Made by a program: the position numbers and the translations under genes. A model generated the notes under the pieces. The model did no database searches. It was given only the letters and a program-made list of their open reading frames with translations, and had not been told where the DNA came from. Shown here piece by piece: positions 8,138 to 14,381 of a stretch of 16,187 bases of DNA; the stretch's first letter is position 1, and every line of letters begins with the position of its first letter. The DNA comes from DASUFI01 sp036274635. GTDB taxonomy: Bacteria > Planctomycetota > B15-G4. The stretch covers positions 1 to 16,187 of the forward strand of contig DASUFI010000107.1 in assembly GCA_036274635.1 (NCBI GenBank). The letters are read 5' to 3'.

Positions 8138-8166
8138 ATTCTCGGACTCGGCCATCCGAATGGCAA
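8138..8166 (-). promoter_or_regulatory. Candidate sigma-70 promoter for the HAD-oppABC operon
   Basis: On the minus strand, TTGCCA (8166-8161, five of six matches to TTGACA) is followed after exactly 17 bases by GAGAAT (8143-8138, four of six matches to TATAAT). The GTG of the HAD gene begins 8 bases after the -10 box. Transcription would therefore start at or within a base or two of the start codon, giving a leaderless or nearly leaderless mRNA. That fits the poor Shine-Dalgarno sequence there. In GC-rich DNA such boxes can occur by chance. Confidence 0.4.
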
Positions 8167-8218
8167 GCGTTGGAGCGCAGGAGCCAACCGAGGCTGCAAG
8201 TCAGCGACGCGGCGGATG

Positions 8219-8308
8219 AACCCCGAAGTTCCGATTCGGCCTCGCGCTAGGCGACCGGACGCACATGTTCGGTCGCCCAGAGGTCAGCCGAATCGGAACT
8301 TCGGGGTT
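8219..8308 (+). repeat. Nested hairpin 1 (variable outer stem, conserved core)
   Basis: The outer arms 8219-8240 and 8287-8308 are perfectly complementary over 22 bp (AACCCCGAAG... with ...CTTCGGGGTT). Inside, the 47-base core (8241-8287) has its own 11-bp stem. GGCGACCGGAC (8250-8260) pairs with GTTCGGTCGCC (8267-8277), closing on the 6-base loop GCACAT with a single G-T wobble. The core matches hairpin 2 in inverted orientation at 41 of 47 positions without gaps, although the outer stems differ. Confidence 0.85.
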
Positions 8309-8502
8309 CCCCGCCGCTGTCCAACCCCACGCCTCCGTGGCCCGCGGTCGAAGATTATGCTCGCAATGATGGCCGGTCGAGAGTCGCGGCCGAACAGGGA
8401 GACCTGCCGGCGCCGGTGATCAGTGAGCAGGCGGGCCGGGCAGGGTGCCGGGCCGTTGGCGCTGGTCACACGCCCGAGACACGGCGCGGCCTTCCTGGCG
8501 CG
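8307..8502 (+). repeat. Repeat A, about 196 bases
   Basis: This starts TTCCCCGCCGCTGTCCAAC directly after hairpin 1. It recurs as repeat B at a near-constant offset of 209-211 bases. Shared blocks include CCGGTCGAGAGTCGCGGCC (8373 on), CA[G/A]TGAGC (8421) and TGGCGCTG[G/A]TCAC (8457). Its first 45 bases match repeat C, on the other strand, at 40 positions. Confidence 0.7.
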
Positions 8503-8516
8503 CAGCCCGGCCAGCT

Positions 8517-8714
8517 TTCCCCGCCGCGGTCCAACTCCATGAGTCGTTGGTCAACGAGCGACGATGATCGATCGCCGCGACCCGGTCGAGAGTCGCGGCC
8601 AGTCTCGGACGCCGCGCCGACGCGGGAAGTCAATGAGCGGGCGTGGCGGGCATCGTGCCAGTCCAGGTGGCGCTGATCACCCGCCCAAGGCGCTGGGTGA
8701 CCTTTCTGCCGCGC
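8517..8714 (+). repeat. Repeat B, about 198 bases, direct copy of A
   Basis: This starts TTCCCCGCCGCGGTCCAAC and follows repeat A block by block at a 210-base period, but is clearly diverged. Bases 8431-8443 and 8503-8515, just before it, form an imperfect 13-base stem around GGCCGGGC. This may be a decayed equivalent of hairpins 1 and 2. The conserved 47-base core is not recognisable there. Confidence 0.65.
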
Positions 8715-8791
8715 CTCTCGACCGGGCTTCATTGCGACCGTGATGATCGGCCGCGGACCACCGAGTCGTGGAGTTGGACAGCGGCGGGGAA
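8697..8791 (-). repeat. Repeat C, inverted copy of the start of A and B
   Basis: Read on the minus strand from 8791, this begins TTCCCCGCCGCTGTCCAAC and matches the start of repeat A at 40 of 45 positions. It later shares TCGCAATGA and CCGGTCGAGAG. With repeat B it makes 8517-8791 an imperfect palindrome of about 275 bases. Confidence 0.7.
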
Positions 8792-8879
8792 ACACCAACG
8801 GGCCCTCGACCGACCTCTGGGCGATCGGACATGTGCGTCCGATCACCTAGCGAGAGGTCGAGGGGCCCGTTGGTGTTTC
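8789..8879 (-). repeat. Nested hairpin 2 (variable outer stem, conserved core)
   Basis: The outer arms 8789-8805 (GAAACACCAACGGGCCC) and 8863-8879 pair over 17 bp and continue 4 bp (TCGA) beyond a one-base bulge. The core 8810-8856, read on minus, is the counterpart of the hairpin 1 core, with the same GCACAT loop and 11-bp stem. It lies 66 bases beyond the last secretin gene in that gene's direction. The stem ends in GGTGTTT, so it could also act as a terminator or 3-prime RNA structure. Confidence 0.85.
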
Positions 8880-8923
8880 ATCCGCGTCGTGACGACGCCA
8901 CCACTCGGTGGCCTGCCGCGGAT
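8880..8923 (-). terminator. Candidate terminator structure after the secretin operon
   Basis: ATCCGCG (8880-8886) pairs with CGCGGAT (8917-8923). Inside is a perfect 6-bp stem, GCCACC with GGTGGC (8897-8902, 8907-8912), around the tetraloop ACTC. It begins about 21 bases past the TAG of the 8945 gene. No T-tract follows, so its role in termination is inferred from position only. Confidence 0.35.
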
Positions 8924-8944
8924 CTCAGCGGGCGCAGCGAAGCC

Positions 8945-11518
8945 CTAGCGCAGCGCGGTGGAGCCCGGCGCCTTGTAGGTCTCCGACTCGTGCTGGAGGC
9001 TGCTGAAGTCGGTGATGGTGGCCTTCATCAGGATGATGAGGTCGGTCATCTCGTCGTCGAGGCCCTTCTCGCGGAAGAAGAAGCCGATCACGGGGATCTC
9101 CGCGAACCAGGGCACCTCGGCGGTGCGGTTGCGGTAGACGACGTGCTTGAAGCCGCCCAGCAGGATGGAGCCGCCGTCGGGCACGACCACGGTGGTCTGC
9201 GCGTCCTGCACGTCGAGCTGCGGGAGCGAGAAGGTGACCGGGGAGGACAGGCCGCCCAGGTTCGTGGTGATGGTGCGGATGGGGCGCACGAGGGCGGCCA
9301 CGGTGGTCTGCACGTCGAGGGTGACGTACTTGCGGTCGAAGGAGATGGTGGGCCGCACGTCGAGGACGATGCCCTCCTGCACGACGCCGATGTTCGGGTC
9401 GGCGATGAAGGCGGCGTTGGCCACGTCCACGTCGTAGCCCTGCACGAAGCTCACCTGGTTGATCACGGTGACGAAGGCGCGCTGCGTGTTGTAGACCGAC
9501 ACGATCGGCGCGCTGATCTCGAAGGCGTTCTTGGACTTCTCGACCGCGGTCATGACGATGTTGACCTGCTCGTCGTTCAGGATCGCGAACTGGAAGGCGC
9601 CGCCGCCGATGGTGGAGAGCAGCTCGCCCAGCGGGTTCGTGAAGTAGTTCTCGGTGGTGAACCCGTAGTTGGTGTCCTTGTTCCCGAACAGCACGCCGGC
9701 CTCGGGCGACTGGTTGCCCGTGCCGTTGTTGTCCAGGCCCTGGGTGACCTGCGAGGACACCGAGTCGAGGTCGAACTGCGTGCCCAGCTGGCCCGACGGG
9801 CCCAGGCCGCGCAGGTCCGTGCCGATCTCCTCGATGAAGGCGTCGGTCAGCGCGTAGAAGCGCGACTCGAGCGTGACCATGCTGGTGGAGTAGGAGCGCA
9901 GGTCGTCGAGGAAGTCGGCCACCTGCTGCTGCACCTCGGGCGTCTGGATGACCAGCAGGTTCTGGCTGTCGGCCAGGTCGATGCTGTAGCCCTGGCCGCT
10001 GTCCCAGGACTCGCGCGCGATGTTCTCGCGCACCAGGTTGACCACCTCGTCCGGCTCGATGAGGCGCACCTTGTCCAGCTCGGACGAGAAGACCGTGGTC
10101 TCGTTGTCGTCGCCGGACTCGCCGGGCAGCGGGATCTCGCGGATGTCGACGCCCTTGAAGTCGGTGATGGGGAAGGTCAGGTCCTGGATGTTGTGGACGC
10201 GCGGGATGGGCTTGCCCGCGGCCTTCTCCTTCTTGGTGATGTAGACGCGGCCGTTGCGGACGACCCAGGTGAGGTTCTCGCCCACCTGGCTGACCAGGAT
10301 GTTCAGCACGGACTGCACCGGCAGGTCGCGCAGGTTGGTCAGGTTCACGTACTCGGCGGCGTTGTCGAGGTCCTGGCGCACCTCGGGGTCCACCGAGACC
10401 GGGATCTCGGTGGAGAAGTAGATGTTGTTGGCCACCTGCTCCAGGGTCATGTCCTGGAAGTCCGCGTTCATGTGCACGGACATGAGGCGCTCGCGCAGGG
10501 CCGCCTCCTCGGGTGTCGCGGCCTGGAGGCCCAGCGAGCGGCCGCCGCCGCGCAGGCGCGTGATCTCGGCCCAGCGGTCCTTGTCGGGGGGCGTGAGGAT
10601 GTCGTTCACCGGCACGCGCACGGTCTCCATGTCCTCGTGCCAGCGCGCGAAGGACTCGGCGCGGTCGCGCAGGAACTCGTCGCTGCGCGAGTCGCGCTCG
10701 CCGTCGCGCGCCGCGTCCAGCAGCTCCTGAGCCTGCGCGTTGCCCTTGTCCGCCTCGAGCACGGCGCGCGCCAGCTCGGAGGCGCCGTCGAAGTCGCGCG
10801 CGACGTAGCGTTGCCAGCCGCTGTCCAGCATGGCCTCCAGGCGCGACTGCTCCTGGAAGTTCTGCGAGTTCTCCTCCTCCTGCAGCAGCCTGTAGGCCTC
10901 GGCCTCGCGCGCCTTGCGCTCGGCGTCGGCCTCGCCGCCCAGGGCGGACTGCGCACGCTGCAGCTCCTGCCGGGCGCGCTGCGGGACGTCGCCCCAGTCC
11001 ATGGCGGCCGAGGACCACTCGATGCGCTGCTGCACGCCGCGCGCCAGGCGCAGGGCCTCCTGCGCGTCGCCCTGCGCGAGCAGCTCGTTGGCGCGGTCGA
11101 GGTCCTCGCGGGCCAGCACGCGCATCTGCTCCTGCTGCGCGGCGTAGCGCTGCGAGGCGGACAGCGCCAGCGCGCGCGCCTCGGCCTCCGGGCGCCCGAG
11201 CAGCGCCTGGATCTGCGACAGCGTGTCGAGCACCACGCGGTTGGTCGGGTCGAGGTCGCGGGCCTCCTCCAGCTCGTGCTCCGCGGCCTGCAGGTCGAGG
11301 CGCTCCTCGGCGGCGCGCGCCGCGGCCAGGTGCTGCTCCACCAGCAGCATGGTCTTCTGCGCCAGCAGGTCGCGCCGCGCGCGCTCCTGGGCCACGCGGC
11401 TGTCCTGCTGCGGCGCGGGCGCGGGCGCCGGCGCGGGCGCCGTGCCACTGCCACTGGTCTGCGCGGCGACGGCCCCGGCGAGGCAGAGCACGAGGAGGGT
11501 CGGGCGGACGGGCTTCAT
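8945..11518 (-). CDS. Secretin-family protein with TPR-like N-terminus (second of a tandem pair)
   Basis: The protein is 857 aa. The ATG at 11518 has GGAGG 8 bases upstream, the clearest ribosome site in the operon. Residues 1-19 form a cleavable signal peptide (LCLAGAVAAQ). An Ala-Pro run follows (27-36), then a long charged helical region with TPR-like repeats (about 45-290). A small secretin N-domain is seen at about 344-430 (LTWVVRNGRVYITKK). An N1-like fold at about 505-545 contains LLVIQTPEVQQQVADFLDDL. The pore-forming secretin domain spans about 550-835. It ends in the family signature VVPDGGSILLGGF (778-790), then EIPVIGFFF and LIILMKATI. It should form an outer-membrane ring for a type II, type IV pilus or related machine. 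It is a diverged paralogue of the gene before it. Whether the two make mixed or separate rings is unknown. Confidence 0.92.
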   Translation of the reverse strand: MKPVRPTLLVLCLAGAVAAQTSGSGTAPAPAPAPAPQQDSRVAQERARRDLLAQKTMLLVEQHLAAARAAEERLDLQAAEHELEEARDLDPTNRVVLDTLSQIQALLGRPEAEARALALSASQRYAAQQEQMRVLAREDLDRANELLAQGDAQEALRLARGVQQRIEWSSAAMDWGDVPQRARQELQRAQSALGGEADAERKAREAEAYRLLQEEENSQNFQEQSRLEAMLDSGWQRYVARDFDGASELARAVLEADKGNAQAQELLDAARDGERDSRSDEFLRDRAESFARWHEDMETVRVPVNDILTPPDKDRWAEITRLRGGGRSLGLQAATPEEAALRERLMSVHMNADFQDMTLEQVANNIYFSTEIPVSVDPEVRQDLDNAAEYVNLTNLRDLPVQSVLNILVSQVGENLTWVVRNGRVYITKKEKAAGKPIPRVHNIQDLTFPITDFKGVDIREIPLPGESGDDNETTVFSSELDKVRLIEPDEVVNLVRENIARESWDSGQGYSIDLADSQNLLVIQTPEVQQQVADFLDDLRSYSTSMVTLESRFYALTDAFIEEIGTDLRGLGPSGQLGTQFDLDSVSSQVTQGLDNNGTGNQSPEAGVLFGNKDTNYGFTTENYFTNPLGELLSTIGGGAFQFAILNDEQVNIVMTAVEKSKNAFEISAPIVSVYNTQRAFVTVINQVSFVQGYDVDVANAAFIADPNIGVVQEGIVLDVRPTISFDRKYVTLDVQTTVAALVRPIRTITTNLGGLSSPVTFSLPQLDVQDAQTTVVVPDGGSILLGGFKHVVYRNRTAEVPWFAEIPVIGFFFREKGLDDEMTDLIILMKATITDFSSLQHESETYKAPGSTALR

Positions 11519-11526
11519 GGGGAGGT

Positions 11527-11531
11527 CCTCC
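11527..11531 (-). promoter_or_regulatory. Shine-Dalgarno site of the second secretin gene
   Basis: GGAGG on the minus strand lies 8 bases before the ATG at 11518, inside the short palindrome GGAGG-A-CCTCC. About 10 bases further upstream a 7-bp GC stem (11541-11547 with 11554-11560, loop GCCGGA) lies in the 125-base gap between the two secretin genes. The stem could tune expression of the second gene relative to the first, but there is no direct evidence for this. Confidence 0.5.
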
Positions 11532-11643
11532 AGTTCAGCGCCGCCGCGCCGGAGCGGCGGTCCCCCTCGGCACGTGGTGTCCGGGGGCGTGCGAGGGGGG
11601 CGGGGAGCGTATCAGGGGTCATGCGGGGAAAGCGAACCGTGGC

Positions 11644-14346
11644 TCAGCGCGAGGCGCCGACCTTGGGCTCGTATTCCTCCGGGTTCAGGATGCTGGCCTT
11701 GAGCAGGATCATCAGCTTGCGCTTCATGGTGAAGTCGCCCGTGCGCGAGAAGAGCGAGCCGATGACCGGGATCTCGCCCAGGAAGGGCACGGTGCTGTGC
11801 TGCGTGTTGTCCACGGTGCGCTTCAGGCCGCCCAGCATGAGCGTCGCGCCGTCGGGGATCGTGGCCGTCGTGCGCAGGCGCTCGATGTGCAGCTCGGGCA
11901 GCTCGATGGTGACGTCCGAGCTGTTCTGCGTGGCCAGGCTGACCGTGACGTTGGGCAGCGGGTTGCCCTGCGCGTCCGGCACCAGGTCGATGATCGTCGG
12001 CCGCAGCTCGAGCGTGACGAAGCGCCGGTCGGCCGAGGCCACCGCGCGCACGTCCAGGATCACGCCCTCCTTCACGTTGTCCAGCTCGGGCTGGGCGATG
12101 ACGGCTGCCTGCGCGATCTCCGGCTCGAAGTCGCGCACGTAGGTGCGCGTCGTGAGCTGCTTCACGTTGCCGCGCTGGCCGCTGCGCAGCGTGAGGCTGG
12201 GGGCGTTGACGATGTTGCTGGTGTCGTACTTGGTGACCGCGCGCAGCACCGCCTGCACGTTGGTGTCGTTCAGGAACAGGATCTGGCCCGACAGGCCGCC
12301 GACCGGCGACAGGCCGCCCGGCTCGCCCAGCGTGAAGTCGAACAGGTTCTCGATGCGGCCCTTCAGGTCGCCGTTGTCGCCGGCGTAGAAGAAGCCCGGG
12401 TCGTTGCCCGTGCCGATGCCGGTGGGGGCCTGGGGCGTGCCGAAGCCGCCCGCGCCCGACTGGCCGAAGTCCTCCAGCGGGAAGCCGCCCGTGTCCGAGC
12501 CGTCGAGGCCGCGCAGGTCGACGCCGATGTCCTCGAGGAAGCTGTCCTCGACCTCGATGAAGCGCGTCTCGATGTGCACCAGCGACTTGGTGTTGATGCG
12601 CAGGTCGTCGAGCAGCGCGTGGATCTGCTCGTGCACGTCGGGCGTCTGGCGCACGACCAGCGTGCCCGGCATGAGCTGGATGGTGCGGTTGGGGTCCGAG
12701 CTCCAGCTGTCCGGCGCGATGTTGTCCTGGATCAGCGTGAGCAGCGCGTCCGCGCCGATGAACGGCGGCGGCTCCTCCTCGGCGGGCGCCTGGTAGGACT
12801 CCTTGTCCGTGCCGGAAGGCAGCAGGTTGAAGTCCTGCGCCGGGTAGTCCTTGGGCGTGAAGGTGAGGTCGCGGATGTCGTACATCTCGAGCTTGTAGTC
12901 GCTGCGCGTCTCCTCCTTGGTCTGGATGCGCACGACGCCGTCCTGGATGGTCCACGTCAGCGGCGGCAGCGAGAGGTCCTCGGTGATGATGGTGAGGATG
13001 CGCGAGACCGGCTGGCTGGCCTTGTCCTCGAGCGTGATGGGCGGGACATCCGCGTCACGCGCGGCCTGCGACATGATGAAGTTGGCGCCCGTGACCGCCT
13101 GCAGGTGCGTGAGGATCTGGTCCAGCGGCTCGTCCTGGAAGCTGACCGGGATGGCCTTCTCCAGGCGCTGCCTCACGGCCTCGTCCAGCGGCGACAGCGC
13201 CGTGGTGCCGCCCGCGCCGAAGGACTTGTTGCCGCGGTCGACGATGGCCTTCCACGACGCCGAGTCCGGGAACATGATCAGCTCGTTGGGGATGACCTGC
13301 TGCTGCGTCAGCTCGTCGAAGGTGTCCTGCCACTCGTTGCGGTACTCGAGCCGCGTCGCGCGGGCTGACGCGCTGTGGCGCGCCTTCTGCACGACGCGCA
13401 GCAGGTCCTGGGCCGTGCCGTTGTCGGGCTGGGCGGCGAGCACCTCGTTCAGGGCTTGCTCGGCCGCGGCGTACTGATCGGCCAGGAAGGCCGAGTTGGC
13501 CGTGTCCATGAGGGCCTGGATGCGCCGGTCCTCGCGGCTGGCCTCGGCCTTGTCGAACTCCTCCTGCTGCTTCGTGGCGCGGCTCAGCAGCTCGGCCTCG
13601 TGCTGCCCGGTCTGGGTCTGGGCGGCGGCCTTGGCCGCGGTGAGGCGCCGGGTCACCTCCGCCGTGCCCAGCGAGCCGTCGCCCAGGTCCGGGTTGGACT
13701 TGAGCATGAGCAGGGCGTCCTCGTAGCTGTGCACCGCGGCTTCGGCGTCGCCCGCGGCCAGCTGCCGGTCGCCGGCGTCGACCTCCTGGCGCACCAGCAG
13801 GCGCGCCTGGTCCACGCGCGCGGCCGCGCGGTCGCGCGCCGCGGCCACGACGGCGCCCAGCTCGCCGCCCGGCAGCCCCAGCGCCGCGGCCGTGCTCTGC
13901 GAGAGCGAGCGCGCGGCCGGGTCGTCGGGATCGAGTTCGTAGGCCTTCGCGAAGTTCTCGTGCGCCGCCTTGAGGTCGCCGGCCTTCATCGCCGCGAGAC
14001 CTTCGTCCAGGTAGGTCTGCACCAGCGCGGCGACGCGCTGGTCCATCAGCTGCAGGTGCTCGCGGCTCTGCTTCAGCAGCTCCGTCATGTCCTGCTGCGG
14101 CGGCGCGGCCTCCTGGCCCGCGGGGGCCGCGGCGGCGGCGGGCGCAGCGCCGTCGGCGGGCTGGCCCGCGCGGATGCGCTCGATGTTCTGCCGGAAGGCA
14201 TCCATGTCCTGCGCGCCGTCGGGCTGTGCGGCTGCCTGCTGATCCGGTGCGGGAGCCTCGGCTTCCTTGTGGCTGGACGAGGCGCAGCCCGCGGGCACGA
14301 GGACGATCAGGGTCAGCGCGAGCAACCGGCGGTTCAGGACGTGCAT
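11644..14346 (-). CDS. Secretin-family protein, putative lipoprotein with TPR-like N-terminus (first of a tandem pair)
   Basis: The protein is 900 aa with ATG at 14346 and no visible Shine-Dalgarno sequence. The N-terminus, MHVLNRRLLALTLIVLVPAGC, is a lipoprotein-type signal with lipidation expected at C21; proline at -3 makes the lipobox slightly atypical. An Ala/Pro/Gln-rich linker (28-90) precedes TPR-like helices at about 110-150, 190-215 and 275-310, and coiled-coil-prone sequence at 240-275. A secretin N-domain lies at about 393-477 (PLDQILTHLQAVTGANFIMS, LTWTIQDGVVRIQTKEE). An N1-like segment is at 545-590 (GTLVVRQTPDVHEQIHALLDDL). The secretin core follows to 890, with signature IPDGATLMLGGL (830-841), STVPFLGEIPVIGSLFSR and LMILLKASIL. 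It sits in the PilQ/GspD position of the operon. Because of its lipid anchor it may pilot itself to the outer membrane. Confidence 0.93.
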   Translation of the reverse strand: MHVLNRRLLALTLIVLVPAGCASSSHKEAEAPAPDQQAAAQPDGAQDMDAFRQNIERIRAGQPADGAAPAAAAAPAGQEAAPPQQDMTELLKQSREHLQLMDQRVAALVQTYLDEGLAAMKAGDLKAAHENFAKAYELDPDDPAARSLSQSTAAALGLPGGELGAVVAAARDRAAARVDQARLLVRQEVDAGDRQLAAGDAEAAVHSYEDALLMLKSNPDLGDGSLGTAEVTRRLTAAKAAAQTQTGQHEAELLSRATKQQEEFDKAEASREDRRIQALMDTANSAFLADQYAAAEQALNEVLAAQPDNGTAQDLLRVVQKARHSASARATRLEYRNEWQDTFDELTQQQVIPNELIMFPDSASWKAIVDRGNKSFGAGGTTALSPLDEAVRQRLEKAIPVSFQDEPLDQILTHLQAVTGANFIMSQAARDADVPPITLEDKASQPVSRILTIITEDLSLPPLTWTIQDGVVRIQTKEETRSDYKLEMYDIRDLTFTPKDYPAQDFNLLPSGTDKESYQAPAEEEPPPFIGADALLTLIQDNIAPDSWSSDPNRTIQLMPGTLVVRQTPDVHEQIHALLDDLRINTKSLVHIETRFIEVEDSFLEDIGVDLRGLDGSDTGGFPLEDFGQSGAGGFGTPQAPTGIGTGNDPGFFYAGDNGDLKGRIENLFDFTLGEPGGLSPVGGLSGQILFLNDTNVQAVLRAVTKYDTSNIVNAPSLTLRSGQRGNVKQLTTRTYVRDFEPEIAQAAVIAQPELDNVKEGVILDVRAVASADRRFVTLELRPTIIDLVPDAQGNPLPNVTVSLATQNSSDVTIELPELHIERLRTTATIPDGATLMLGGLKRTVDNTQHSTVPFLGEIPVIGSLFSRTGDFTMKRKLMILLKASILNPEEYEPKVGASR

Positions 14347-14381
14347 GTCGGTTCGGTCCGCGGAGGGGGTGTGGTCCGGTC

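Larger units (their letters stand above)
8212..8887. repeat. Noncoding compound inverted-repeat island
   Basis: This stretch between the HAD gene and the secretin operon carries no credible gene. Both ends carry GCGGATGAA facing outward-in: 8212-8220 on plus, and 8887-8879 on minus apart from the exact join. Each end is followed by a roughly 90-base nested hairpin, then by TTCCCCGCCGC and GTCCAAC. The order is hairpin 1, repeat A (plus), repeat B (plus), repeat C (minus), hairpin 2 (minus). The whole therefore looks like two overlapping copies of a palindromic unit. The open frames inside (8216-8419, 8416-8676, 8284-8469, 8466-8846) have Arg/Pro-rich sequence without domains and follow the repeats, so I treat them as spurious. 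No transposase, integrase or reverse transcriptase is present. Confidence 0.8.

Noticed and set aside
8319..8779. GTCCAAC (8319, 8529) and GTTGGAC (8773) match the RYYYAAC / GTTRRRY core sites of integron attC elements.
   Set aside because: The spacing between opposite core sites is about 250 bases, longer than known attC sites. There is no integrase or cassette array, and seven-base degenerate matches are common.
8216..8846. Open frames in the repeat island (8216-8419 and 8416-8676 plus; 8284-8469 and 8466-8846 minus), two of them sharing an RRCPTPRL-type peptide.
   Set aside because: The shared peptide only reflects the DNA repeat read in the same frame. The products are Arg/Pro-rich, lack domains, and the frames overlap the hairpins on both strands.
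8219..8879. CRISPR-like array.
   Set aside because: There are only two hairpin copies, in opposite orientation, with about 480 bases between them. No regular short repeat-spacer pattern and no cas genes are present.
11411..11440. GC-rich short tandem repeat (GGCGCGGGCGCC-like) in the second secretin gene.
   Set aside because: It simply encodes the Ala-Pro linker after the signal peptide, a common low-complexity linker.
5628..12142. Long plus-strand open frames at 5628-8219 and 8768-12142.
   Set aside because: These lie opposite well-supported minus-strand genes (oppA, HAD, secretins), have low-complexity composition and no recognisable domain.
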